Origin: Pseudomonadota bacterium
GTDB taxonomy: Bacteria > Pseudomonadota > Gammaproteobacteria > Burkholderiales > Burkholderiaceae_C
Direction: 5' to 3'
Length of the DNA: 33,760 bases
Assembly (NCBI GenBank): GCA_019351955.1
Contig: JABBOE010000017.1
Span: 6,692 to 40,451 of the forward strand
Position numbers and translations under genes: made by a program. The notes below the pieces were generated by a model. That model did no database searches and was not told where the DNA came from. It saw only the letters and a program-made list of their open reading frames with translations. This document shows, piece by piece, positions 9,952 through 18,053 of the stretch (positions are counted from its first letter, which is position 1; every line of letters starts with the position of its first letter).

Positions 9952-10704
9952 TTAGACCATTCGGCGCAAAACTTCCTCGCCCAAAGCCCGAAAATCCTCA
10001 TTGCCGCGGCTGCTGGGGGCGTAAAGGCGAATTGGAATGCCGGCCCCGAACGCTTCGGCCACGCGGATGTCCATGCGTATGGGCGGCAACATCCGCGCAG
10101 CACCAAATTCCCGGGCCACTTGCGCTGACATGGCCCGGTGTTGCCGCACATGCTCCGCAGCCATGACCGGCAGAAACCCGAGTATTTTCAGGGTCGCATT
10201 GTTGCGCGAAATCACCGAAAACAGCAGCTTGGCCAATTGCCGCACGCCCTGGAACGACAAGGGGTGAGGCACGAACGGGATCAACAATCGGTCGGCCGCG
10301 GTGAGCCCGTTGATCAGCAGCGAATCGAGCGATGGCGGTGTGTCGATGAGAATGAAATCGAAGCGATCGGCCAACGCGGCCGATGCGATGGCTCGCCTTA
10401 AGGCTTGTTCGTCCGTGCTGAGGCGGCCATGTGCGAAGCGCGGGTCTGCGGCCGCCAGCCACAGATTTGCCAGCTTCGTCGGCTGGATCGCGTCGTGCAG
10501 GCTGCCGCTGCAATCGAGAACCTGGTGCACGCTGGGCGTGGATCCGCAATCTTCGATGCTCAAGCCGACGGCGCAATGCCCCTGTGAATCCAGATCGATC
10601 ACCAGCACACGGCTGCCGCGCGCTGCCAGTTCGCTCGCCAAGTTCACGCACACCGTGGTCTTCCCGGTTCCTCCCTTCCGGTTCGACACGGCAATCACTT
10701 GCAT
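9952..10704 (-). CDS. parA: ParA-family ATPase of the chemosensory cluster
   Basis: A 250-residue ParA/Soj-type P-loop ATPase. Seen directly: deviant Walker A KGGTGKTT near residues 10-17 with the signature Lys10, the ID(L)DSQG switch, and LIDTPPSLD as Walker B. The start is ATG 10704; a TTG at 10716 in the same frame is less likely. It is the last gene of the che operon, starting 8 bases after the stop of the soluble receptor gene. No parB-like gene or parS-like repeat is visible. Known analogues near chemotaxis genes are ParC of Vibrio, which places polar arrays, and PpfA of Rhodobacter sphaeroides, which segregates cytoplasmic clusters. By context this protein most likely positions or partitions the soluble array encoded here, with the adjacent receptor or CheA as its partner. 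That role is inference; the family call is firm. Confidence 0.88.
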   Translation of the reverse strand: MQVIAVSNRKGGTGKTTVCVNLASELAARGSRVLVIDLDSQGHCAVGLSIEDCGSTPSVHQVLDCSGSLHDAIQPTKLANLWLAAADPRFAHGRLSTDEQALRRAIASAALADRFDFILIDTPPSLDSLLINGLTAADRLLIPFVPHPLSFQGVRQLAKLLFSVISRNNATLKILGFLPVMAAEHVRQHRAMSAQVAREFGAARMLPPIRMDIRVAEAFGAGIPIRLYAPSSRGNEDFRALGEEVLRRMV

Positions 10705-10712
10705 GGCAGGGC

Positions 10713-11783
10713 TCAAAACAGCTCGATTGCAGGCAGGTTGTCGTCGTCGCCATCGTTGATGCCGAGGGCCGAGTCATGGGCGCAATGTTGGCTCTGCATG
10801 ACGTAGCCGCTGCGCAAATCGTCAATGCTGTCCTTCAATTGCGGCAGGCTCGCCTCGCTGCTGCCGTCAAGCACGGCTTTGACCGATCCGAAATAGCCGG
10901 TCAATCCATCCAGGCCCCGGATGACCTGGTCGACCTGTTGGCGCGACACGTCCTGGTATTGCATATTGCCGAGGACGGCGACAATATCGGCATGCACGCT
11001 GTTGCCGGCAGCATTCGAGCGCGCGGTGGCATCGTTGAAGTGGTGGCTCAATTCGTTGAATGCCTCGTTCATCGACTCCAGGTCGCGCGCGATTTCCTGC
11101 AACATGCTGCTCTCGGCGGCCGCACGGTTGCCCTCTGTCATGCCGGCAAGATTGACCGCAACATGGTTGGCAATCGTCGAGATCTTCTGGTCGATCTCGG
11201 TCGTCAACTGTTCGGTGGCCTTTGCCAGCTTGCGCACTTCATCGGCAACCACTGCAAAGCCACGCCCCGCGCTGCCGGCGCGCGCCGCCTCGATCGCGGC
11301 ATTGAGCGCAAGCATATTTGTCTGCTTGGCAATGCTGAAGATCTTATTGGTCAAGCCGCTGAGCCCTTTGACCTGCTCGATCGTGGCGCTGACTCGCGCG
11401 GACTCGTCGTGCGTGTTGGCCATGCGTTTTGCCGCATAGTCAATCAGACTGCCGATGGTCTTCTCGTTGTGTGCGAGTCGGCCAGCTTGTGCCTGGGCGA
11501 TCGCCTCGGCGTGAGCTTCCTGGTCCCGTAGACTGCCCAGCAGCTCTTCGCTGCCCTGGCGGATCTTGCGCAAGGAGCCAATGATTGCGACCGAGCCGGA
11601 TTCGGTGCTGGCATTGGCATTCGTCAAATGGAGCTTGAGGATCGCAACGAGCTGCGGAATCCGGTCCAGTTCGGTGAGCAGCTGTTCGCGTTCACTCGCC
11701 GATAGGGACTGGAGCCCCAGCACTGCTGTCGGTGCAGCCGGCATGTCGCTTCCACCGCCGTCGTCCATGCTCCGCGCATCCAT
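10713..11783 (-). CDS. Soluble methyl-accepting chemotaxis protein
   Basis: A 356-residue receptor with no membrane segment. The N-terminal 60-70 residues are of unknown type, followed by a helical signalling region with the conserved hairpin tip ([17 protein letters not shown] to [13 protein letters not shown]) at about residues 153-187. A C-terminal helical part carries [14 protein letters not shown], a motif I associate with small soluble receptors encoded beside response regulators, and ends in an acidic tail. The start is ATG 11783, preceded by GGGAG and sitting one base past the upstream response-regulator stop; the frame runs further upstream inside that gene without a credible start. 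It lies immediately before parA, like soluble receptors paired with partitioning ATPases elsewhere. It could act as the array's cytosolic sensor or as the ParB-like adaptor for ParA. The ligand is unknown. Confidence 0.88.
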   Translation of the reverse strand: MDARSMDDGGGSDMPAAPTAVLGLQSLSASEREQLLTELDRIPQLVAILKLHLTNANASTESGSVAIIGSLRKIRQGSEELLGSLRDQEAHAEAIAQAQAGRLAHNEKTIGSLIDYAAKRMANTHDESARVSATIEQVKGLSGLTNKIFSIAKQTNMLALNAAIEAARAGSAGRGFAVVADEVRKLAKATEQLTTEIDQKISTIANHVAVNLAGMTEGNRAAAESSMLQEIARDLESMNEAFNELSHHFNDATARSNAAGNSVHADIVAVLGNMQYQDVSRQQVDQVIRGLDGLTGYFGSVKAVLDGSSEASLPQLKDSIDDLRSGYVMQSQHCAHDSALGINDGDDDNLPAIELF

Positions 11784-11784
11784 C

Positions 11785-12153
11785 TCAGGCTCCCGGCAGG
11801 ACTTGCTTGATGACGCGCAGAAGATCGGGCCCGGCGACCGGCTTGACCAGCCAGCCGGTGGCACCCAGCTTCTTGGCTTCGTCGCGCTTGACGGCCTGGC
11901 TTTCCGTGGTCAACGCCAGAATCGGTGTGAATCGAAGAATGGTCCTTGCGTTCTTGATGAACTCCAAGCCATTCATGTTCGGCATATTGATGTCAGTGAT
12001 CACCAAATCGGGCCGCAGGCCGCCCTGCAAGGCGATAAATGCCTCAAGCCCGTCTTTTGCCGTGTGCACGACATACTTGGCCATTTCCAAGGCCTCCTTG
12101 ACGCTCATCAGCATCACGGCTGAATCGTCGACAACCAGGATTTTTTTGGACAT
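11785..12153 (-). CDS. cheY: CheY-type response regulator (second copy)
   Basis: A 122-residue stand-alone receiver domain. The acidic pocket Asp9/Asp10, phosphoacceptor Asp54 (VITDINMP), Thr82/Thr83 and Lys104 (LVKP) are all present, so it should accept phosphate from the CheA at 12410-15127. There is no output domain. The start is ATG 12153, with GAGGAAAAGGAAC directly upstream as ribosome site; the open frame continues 15 bases further without need. It lies 11 bases after the STAS-like gene and one base before the soluble receptor gene. It differs clearly from the other receiver at 15124-15507, so one may be the output regulator and the other a phosphate sink. Which is which cannot be told from the sequence. 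Confidence 0.92.
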   Translation of the reverse strand: MSKKILVVDDSAVMLMSVKEALEMAKYVVHTAKDGLEAFIALQGGLRPDLVITDINMPNMNGLEFIKNARTILRFTPILALTTESQAVKRDEAKKLGATGWLVKPVAGPDLLRVIKQVLPGA

Positions 12154-12164
12154 GTTCCTTTTCC

Positions 12165-12413
12165 TCAATCGGGTTCAATGGATGGGAGCGAAGTCGTGAG
12201 CCACTTGGCAAACGCCCGATCCTCCGGCCATGCAGTGATCAACGGCCTCAACGCAAGCAGGATCAACAAATTGGCGCAATGCATGTGGGTACAGGCGGCC
12301 AAGGTAACCTTGGCCTTCTTGTGGCCCTGTAACCACGCGAGCAAGGATTCGGCGTCGTCCACGGTCACCACGCCCTGGAGGCTGGCGACATTGCGCTTGT
12401 ATTCGATGGTCAT
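12165..12413 (-). CDS. Small STAS-like protein of the che operon
   Basis: An 82-residue protein whose pattern fits a minimal STAS-type fold: an N-terminal strand pair (YKRNVASLQGVVTVDDAE), a helix (LLAWLQGH), the strand KVTLAACTH, then a helix rich in Leu (CANLLILLALRPLI). The start ATG overlaps the cheA stop (ATGA) and follows AAAGGAAC. It sits between cheA and a cheY, so it probably binds a cluster partner. The Ser that anti-sigma-antagonist STAS proteins phosphorylate is not evident; the equivalent loop reads CTHMHCA. The STAS assignment rests on secondary-structure pattern and on my memory of similar small proteins in che clusters, so it is moderate. Confidence 0.6.
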   Translation of the reverse strand: MTIEYKRNVASLQGVVTVDDAESLLAWLQGHKKAKVTLAACTHMHCANLLILLALRPLITAWPEDRAFAKWLTTSLPSIEPD

Positions 12414-15127
12414 TTGAAAAGTTCCTTTGCATTGAGGACCATCAGCACGGAGCCATCCCCAAGCAAGGCCGATCCGGCATAGGCGCTCAGCTTCGCGAGC
12501 TCTCCCGGCAGCGGCTTGAGGATCACGTCGGAAACCCCGCGGAAGCCGTCCACCAGAAGGCCCACGGTGCTCGGCCCGACGCGAACGAGCAGTGCAGCGA
12601 TTTCTCCATCGTCGTTGACCTGGGGTGGCGAATTCAGTCCCAGCAGGCTATTGAGCGTGAAAAGCGGCACGACGCGATTGCGCAGGACGATCGTCTGGCG
12701 CGACTTGATGAGAAGGATGCGGTCGCGTGCGACGCGAACGGTTTCGACGACGGCGTCCATGGGAATGCCGAAAATCTGGTCGTCCGATTCGACGATCATG
12801 ACGTTGGACACGGCCATCGACAACGGCAACGACAAGCGGACGATACTGCCTTGGCCGCGCACACTGCGCAGGTCGACCGTGCCGCCAACCTTGTCCATCG
12901 CGCTACGCACGACGTCCATGCCTACGCCGCGGCCAGAAAGATCGCTGACTTTCTCCACCGTCGAAAACCCGGCGGCGAACACCAGATTGACGGCCTCCTG
13001 ATCGCTGATACTTTCAAGCGCAGCTTCGTTGATGAGGCCCTTTTCATAGGCTTTGCGTTTGATGACCGCGGGATCGATACCGCGTCCATCGTCACTGACC
13101 TCGATCACGACACGATCCGACTCCTGGGTTGCCGAAATCCTCAACGTGCCGGCTGCCGGCTTGCCCGCTGCAAGCCGCGTGGCGGGGTCCTCGATGCCGT
13201 GATCCAGGCTGTTGCGTACGAGATGGATGAGCGGATCCCCGATTGCCTCGACAATATTCTTGTCGGCTTCGGTGTGATCCCCCTCAAGTTGCAGGTTGAT
13301 TTCCTTGCCCAACTTGTGCGCGATATCACGCACAAGTCGAGGAAAGCGCTGGAACACGACCGATACCGGCATCATGCGCACCTGCATGATGGCGTCTTGC
13401 ATTTCCTCGGCGATGCGGTTGATGACGGTGTACTGCGCCTTGATCTCGCGCGCCAGATCGCGGCCCCCGCCTTGCCGCTCGGCGCGGTTCGCCAGAAAGG
13501 GCAGGGCATTCTTCGCTACAACCATCTCCCCGATCAGGTTCATCAGATAGTCAACCTTGGCCTGATCGACCTTGAGGATCTTGTTGCTCAATGAATCTTC
13601 GCTACGCCGGCCCGTCACTTTCGGGTCCACATCAACCGTGGCTGTCGACAGCATGCCCTCTGCAGGCAGCGCGCGCGCAACCGCGGGCTCTGGCGCGACG
13701 ACGGCAGCCGCGCTCGGTTGGGCGCAGACTGCCGCACTGCGCAACAGGCCGGAGGCGCCGAGCCACGCGCGCAGCGGGCTCGCGCTACGGGTGTGTAGCG
13801 CCTCCTGCAACGCACGCTCCAATGGCGCAGGGTCGGCCGTGCCATGAGGGATGCAAGCGGCAATCGTCGCGGCGCACGCCTTCAGTCGTCCCGGCAACCA
13901 TAAGGCATCGTCAGACAGGGCCAGGATTTCGGACTGCGTGCGAAGAATCTCGACGTGAACTTCGCCGTCGCTGCCGGATTGGGCGCTTTGGATGGCCGGC
14001 TTCCCTCCGGCAAGGTTGACGGGTGCGGTGCCGTCGGGCCGAGTCCCGGATGCGGCGATCGCGTTCGCGGCGGCATCGGGACGGTCCCAGTTCGGCCGCT
14101 GCTGCATCCGCAGCGCAGCGAGCAGCGCGTGCAGGTCCTCGCTCGATGTGTCGGGATGCTCCAGCAGTGCCAGCAGCCAGCGCAGCGCTGACGCCTGCCA
14201 CAAATCGGGGCCCGAGAGTTCGAGCAGAGTCTGCGTCGCTGCCCGCACTGTGGCGCGATCGTCGCGCGCGAGGTTGGCCAGCGACTCATCGACAAACGCA
14301 CCGTACACCGTTCCGTCCCCCCGTTCGCCTTGGGGAATCACCATGTCCAGCAGGGCGACTTGGCGCAGGGTGACTTGCTCGGGAACGTACCGGAAATGCT
14401 CGTCGAGCTCGGCCTGGTCAGCCACCGTGAGCGCCTGAAAATCGACAATGCAGCGGTAACAATCGAAAGTGCTTTCAGAAGCTGGCGCTTCGCGCAAAAC
14501 CGCGCGCCCCCAGACAACACCAGGCATGGTTCTGGCCTGATGAAAGGGATCCTCGCCTTTAAAAAAGCACTCCTCCTCAGGCGCATAGAGCACCTGAAGG
14601 ACCATGCGCCCATCGCGCTTGGCTCGCGAAAAAGCATCGAGGCGAGAAGCCTCGGGAATCTCGGCGATTTCAAACAGGGGCTCGACCCTTCCAAGCGGCG
14701 CGGGGGCCGCCCGTGGGGCCGCCTCTGGCGTGTCGTCCATCGCGTCGCCGATTAAGGCCCTGAGCGCGGTGGCGAGCGCTCCGGCCTCCTGTGCATGGTT
14801 CGCTTGCAGCGCGCCAAACGCCTCGATCTCGTCGAGCAGTCGACCGACAAAGTCCATCGCCTCAAGCAACGTGTCGGCGATGTCGCGGGAGTAGGGCACG
14901 CGCAAGGAGCGCACCGTGTCCATGAGATCCTCGCTGGCGTGCAGCACACGCGACATGTCGGCGAAATCGAACAGCCCGCTATTGCCTTTAAGCGTATGAA
15001 CGATGCGAAAAAGCTCGTTCATCAGATCGACATCGTCAGGCTGATCCTCCATCGCGATCAACTTGGCGCCGATGCCATCAAGGAAATCGCGCGCCTCGAC
15101 GATAAACTGTTCGAGCATGGCATTCAT
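12410..15127 (-). CDS. cheA: Chemotaxis histidine kinase CheA
   Basis: A 905-residue kinase of the CheA family. Order: Hpt/P1 at about 1-110 with the phosphorylated His44 in HTLKG; a long region of about 155-355 including a P2-like segment (LYAPEEECFFKGEDPF); an Ala-rich linker; P3 dimerisation starting near KILKVDQAKVDYLMNLIGE; the P4 ATPase with N box (HLVRNSLDHGIED), G1 (VSDDGRGID) and G2 (SGRGVGMDVV); and P5, a CheW-like domain, to the end. All ATP-binding boxes are intact. The start ATG 15127 overlaps the upstream cheY stop (ATGA), with GGAG 8 bases upstream; a Met three codons later is an alternative. It is larger than E. coli CheA (654 residues) because of the region between P1 and P3. 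It should phosphorylate both CheY proteins and CheB. Confidence 0.96.
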   Translation of the reverse strand: MNAMLEQFIVEARDFLDGIGAKLIAMEDQPDDVDLMNELFRIVHTLKGNSGLFDFADMSRVLHASEDLMDTVRSLRVPYSRDIADTLLEAMDFVGRLLDEIEAFGALQANHAQEAGALATALRALIGDAMDDTPEAAPRAAPAPLGRVEPLFEIAEIPEASRLDAFSRAKRDGRMVLQVLYAPEEECFFKGEDPFHQARTMPGVVWGRAVLREAPASESTFDCYRCIVDFQALTVADQAELDEHFRYVPEQVTLRQVALLDMVIPQGERGDGTVYGAFVDESLANLARDDRATVRAATQTLLELSGPDLWQASALRWLLALLEHPDTSSEDLHALLAALRMQQRPNWDRPDAAANAIAASGTRPDGTAPVNLAGGKPAIQSAQSGSDGEVHVEILRTQSEILALSDDALWLPGRLKACAATIAACIPHGTADPAPLERALQEALHTRSASPLRAWLGASGLLRSAAVCAQPSAAAVVAPEPAVARALPAEGMLSTATVDVDPKVTGRRSEDSLSNKILKVDQAKVDYLMNLIGEMVVAKNALPFLANRAERQGGGRDLAREIKAQYTVINRIAEEMQDAIMQVRMMPVSVVFQRFPRLVRDIAHKLGKEINLQLEGDHTEADKNIVEAIGDPLIHLVRNSLDHGIEDPATRLAAGKPAAGTLRISATQESDRVVIEVSDDGRGIDPAVIKRKAYEKGLINEAALESISDQEAVNLVFAAGFSTVEKVSDLSGRGVGMDVVRSAMDKVGGTVDLRSVRGQGSIVRLSLPLSMAVSNVMIVESDDQIFGIPMDAVVETVRVARDRILLIKSRQTIVLRNRVVPLFTLNSLLGLNSPPQVNDDGEIAALLVRVGPSTVGLLVDGFRGVSDVILKPLPGELAKLSAYAGSALLGDGSVLMVLNAKELFK

Positions 15128-15507
15128 GTTGCAGACTCCAGCCCGAGCAGTCGCGCGCAGCACGCGATGAGTGCGTCAGGTTTGATCGGCTTGAGCAGAT
15201 AGAAATTGGCGCCGGACTCCAGGGCGCGCAGCCGATCGCTGCTTTGTGCCTCCGTGGAAACCATCACCGCAGGGCATTGCGCGACCTCCAACTGGCGCAA
15301 CTGCTGCAGGAAGCCATAGCCGTCCAGTTTGGGCATGTTGACGTCAACGAGATAGAGATCGAATGCGTGCTCGCCGAGGGCCTTCTCCAGCGCTTCCATG
15401 CCATTGACAGCCTCTTCGACGATCCATCCCTGACCCTCGAGCACCGTGCGGTGGAACAGCCGGACGGTGGCGGCATCGTCGACGATAAGAATGCGTTTGG
15501 AGCTCAT
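15124..15507 (-). CDS. cheY: CheY-type response regulator (first copy)
   Basis: A 127-residue single receiver domain. Asp10/Asp11, phosphoacceptor Asp55 (LYLVDVNMP), Ser84/Thr85 and Lys106 (LLKP) are present. ATG 15507 overlaps the cheR stop (ATGA) and has the strong ribosome site GGAGGAG. The 3' end overlaps the cheA start by four bases, so cheR, cheY and cheA are translationally coupled. There is no output domain; a flagellar switch, a pilus motor or phosphate buffering are all possible. The C-terminus carries two adjacent Cys (ACCARLL). Confidence 0.93.
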   Translation of the reverse strand: MSSKRILIVDDAATVRLFHRTVLEGQGWIVEEAVNGMEALEKALGEHAFDLYLVDVNMPKLDGYGFLQQLRQLEVAQCPAVMVSTEAQSSDRLRALESGANFYLLKPIKPDALIACCARLLGLESAT

Positions 15508-16346
15508 GTCTCCTCCGGTTTCTGGTAGGCGATGGTCTCCGGAAACTTGCGGATCCTGAAGATCGAACTGATTCTGCTCATGGACTCGGAATGCCCGAGG
15601 CAGATGTAGCCTCCCGGGTTCAGCGCATCAAAAAACATTTCCGCGGCTTGCCGTCGCGATAGATCGTCGAAATAAATCAGCAGGTTGCGGCAGAAGATGA
15701 TGTCGAATCCTCGGTAGGCGCGCGTCTCGTCGCCATTCACGATATTCACGTGCGTAAAGTCGATCGCATGCCGCACGTCATCGCACAACTGATATTCGTC
15801 GGCTTCTGATCGACTGAAATACTTGGCCAACATGGGTGCCGGGACGTTCTGTACGGAGCGCTTCGAAAAGCTCGCCTTGACCGCAGCTGCAAGGATGTCC
15901 GTATCGATATCGGATGCCGTGATCTCAACATTCCACTGATCGATGTCAGGCCAGCACTCAAGGAGGTGCAGCGCAATCGAGTAGGGTTCCTCACCCGAGG
16001 AAGACGGCACGCACCAAATGCGGATCGTTGAACCCCGCCGCTTCGTCTTCACGATTTCCGGCAGGATCGATCGGGAGAGGCATTGAAATTGATAGTCTTC
16101 CCTGAAAAAATAGGTCTCGTTGACCGTCATCGCATTGGTCAATTTCTGCAGTTCGTCGCCACTGGCCTGAAAGCGAAGAAACCAGAAATAGCGACGAAAA
16201 TTCGCGTGGGTGGTGGCATTGATGCGATCGATCAGGCGCCGATCGACGAAGTAGCGCTTGTTATCGTCAAAATAGATGCCCGTCTTCCGGTAGAAAAACT
16301 CGCGGAATTGACGAAAATCCTCGACGGTGATGACCGGATCATCCAC
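15504..16346 (-). CDS. cheR: Chemoreceptor glutamate methyltransferase CheR
   Basis: A 280-residue SAM-dependent methyltransferase that adds methyl groups to receptor Glu side chains. Seen: the N-terminal all-helical CheR domain, the NETYFFRE motif at its end, the SAM-binding loop WCVPSSSGEEPYSIA (usually CSTGEEPYS), FDIIFCRNLLIYFD, and GHSES near the C-terminus. It has no C-terminal TPR or receptor-tethering extension. The start is GTG 16346, three bases after the HEAT gene stop, where GAGGAC ... GAGG provides a ribosome site. It pairs with CheB at 16982, so the array should use methylation adaptation. Confidence 0.95.
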   Translation of the reverse strand: MDDPVITVEDFRQFREFFYRKTGIYFDDNKRYFVDRRLIDRINATTHANFRRYFWFLRFQASGDELQKLTNAMTVNETYFFREDYQFQCLSRSILPEIVKTKRRGSTIRIWCVPSSSGEEPYSIALHLLECWPDIDQWNVEITASDIDTDILAAAVKASFSKRSVQNVPAPMLAKYFSRSEADEYQLCDDVRHAIDFTHVNIVNGDETRAYRGFDIIFCRNLLIYFDDLSRRQAAEMFFDALNPGGYICLGHSESMSRISSIFRIRKFPETIAYQKPEET

Positions 16347-16349
16347 GCC

Positions 16350-16972
16350 TCAGTCCTCTCGAACTCTTTTCAGTGCCAGATCTGCAGCGAATTCGATATA
16401 GGGTTCGCTGGGAAATCGCAGCTTGAGTGCCTCCAGGGCCGGCGCTGCGGACGCTGTGCCGACTTCCCCGAGCAGATCCACTGCGGTTGCGCAGGCATTG
16501 ACGCTGGGGTCGCCCCGGATGACGTCGATGAGCCACTGCTCGACCTGGGGATGACGCAGCGACTCCAGAATGTTGATGGCAAAAATCCGCACGTCCTGGT
16601 CCTCATCCGCAAGCATCCCCGGCATGAACTCGGCAACGGCGCTGGGCATGCTTTTCATCGCCTCGACCGCCTCGTTGCGCAAGCTCACGTTCTCGCTGCG
16701 CAGGCAGCGGGCCAAGCCCTGCACGGCGATCGCGTTGCCGACGCGAATCAAGCTGGTCAGCAGGGCTTCTCGCACGGTCGCGTCGTGCTCGGTGTCAAGG
16801 AGGCCCAGCAGCGCGGGGGCTGCCTCCGGAAAACTCGCGAGGTCACGCGCCGCCCAGCGCCGCGCAAGCGCGGTTTGATCATGCAACGCGACAAGCAACC
16901 CGGGCAGCTCACGTTCATGGCTTCGCGCATGGTGGGGCGGGCGGTGTGAGCGGATTTTTTGACGAGTCCCAT
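16350..16972 (-). pseudogene. HEAT-repeat protein of the che operon, apparent one-base frameshift near the 5' end
   Basis: Most of the gene (from about 16915 down to 16350) encodes tandem helical HEAT-like repeats, for example RRWAARDLASFPEAAPALL, VREALLTSLIRVG, LRNEAVEAMKSMP, DVRIFAINILESL and ACATAVDLLGEVG. Such repeats form a solenoid for protein binding. No good start exists in this frame; its first candidate is a TTG at 16898 inside the first repeat. The real start is almost surely ATG 16972, in the neighbouring frame, which has GAGGAAAG overlapping the cheB stop and encodes MGLVKKSAHTARP. One added base anywhere between about 16955 and 16915 joins the two into a 207-residue protein. The A6 run near 16955-16960 is a likely place. 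Its place between cheB and cheR suggests a scaffold or an adaptor for adaptation enzymes; that is inference. Whether it is a real mutation or a read error is open. Confidence 0.8.
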
Positions 16973-16981
16973 GGTCTTTCC

Positions 16982-18046
16982 TCAGGCCGGCTCACGAGCC
17001 CAGGTCCCCAGTTGGGCGGCGATTTGCTCACAAGGCAGCACAACCTGGGCGCCACCCCTGGCGATAAGCTCCTTGGGCATCCCGAACACCACGGCGGAAT
17101 CCTCCGACTCGGCGATCGTGCGGCCGCCGCGTCGGGCGATCTCGGCAAATGCATCAGCGCCGTCATGCCCCATGCCGGTCAACATGACAGCGGTGAGACT
17201 TGTCGCATCGAAGTGCTCCAGCGCCGACAGGCCAAGCAGTTCAACGGAGGGGTGCCAGAGATGTTGTCTCGACTCCGGCTTTGGCAACGCCACATACTTG
17301 CCAGAGCGCTGTGCTATGACGATATCCGCTCCGCCTTTGCCGATATAAACGGTGCCCGTCTCCAGCGGGATTGGGCGTATGACCTCCAGCACCGTCAAGT
17401 CGCAAAGTCCATTCAAGCGTTGCGCGAACGGCCCGGTGAACGAGGCCGGCATATGTTGGGCAACGACGATCGGATCGGGGAAATCAGCGGCAAGGCCGGT
17501 CAGAATGGTCTCCAGAGTTGATGGGCCGCCAGTCGATACCCCGATCAGAACGAGTCCGCGTTTTGATCGGCGTCGCTCGGGCGCTGGCGGTCTGCCCGTG
17601 TCGATCCGCCGCACCATCGTGCGGGGGCTCGGCCGTGCATGGGGTTTGGCTCGCAGCGCAGCGCGGACCTTGCGGACCAACTCCGCGCTGATCTTTTCGA
17701 TCGACAGCGAGATCGTCCCGTCAGGTTTCGCAACGTAATCCACGGCGCCCAGGGCCAACGCTTCAAAGGTTGCCAGTGCCCCTCGCTCGGTTAAAGACGA
17801 GACCATGACCACAGGCACGGGCCGCGTGGCCATGATCTGCGCCAGCGCACCCAGGCCATCCAGGACCGGCATGTTGATGTCCAAGGTCACCACATCGGGC
17901 TGGAAAAGACGATTCTCGTCGACGGCTTCCTGGCCGTTGCGAGCAAGCCGAATCTGGAAATCTCCCTCCGCGGTAAAGGTGCGTGTCAAGTGTCCCCGCA
18001 TCAAGGCGGAATCGTCAACGATGAGCAGTTTCTTGAGCGGGACCAT
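16982..18046 (-). CDS. cheB: Chemoreceptor methylesterase/deamidase CheB
   Basis: A 354-residue two-domain protein. The N-terminal receiver (1-125) has Asp11/Asp12, phosphoacceptor Asp56 (VTLDINMP) and a Lys in YVAKPDG. A linker of about 35 residues leads to the methylesterase domain (about 163-352) with the catalytic triad Ser171 (GVSTGGPSTL), His198 (AQHMP) and Asp295 (GMGHDGADA). It removes methyl groups from receptors after phosphorylation by CheA. The start ATG 18046 lies 7 bases after the triple-CheW stop; the frame continues upstream but only into that gene. The stop region supplies the ribosome site for the HEAT gene. All catalytic residues are intact. Confidence 0.95.
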   Translation of the reverse strand: MVPLKKLLIVDDSALMRGHLTRTFTAEGDFQIRLARNGQEAVDENRLFQPDVVTLDINMPVLDGLGALAQIMATRPVPVVMVSSLTERGALATFEALALGAVDYVAKPDGTISLSIEKISAELVRKVRAALRAKPHARPSPRTMVRRIDTGRPPAPERRRSKRGLVLIGVSTGGPSTLETILTGLAADFPDPIVVAQHMPASFTGPFAQRLNGLCDLTVLEVIRPIPLETGTVYIGKGGADIVIAQRSGKYVALPKPESRQHLWHPSVELLGLSALEHFDATSLTAVMLTGMGHDGADAFAEIARRGGRTIAESEDSAVVFGMPKELIARGGAQVVLPCEQIAAQLGTWAREPA

Positions 18047-18053
18047 ACCGAAC

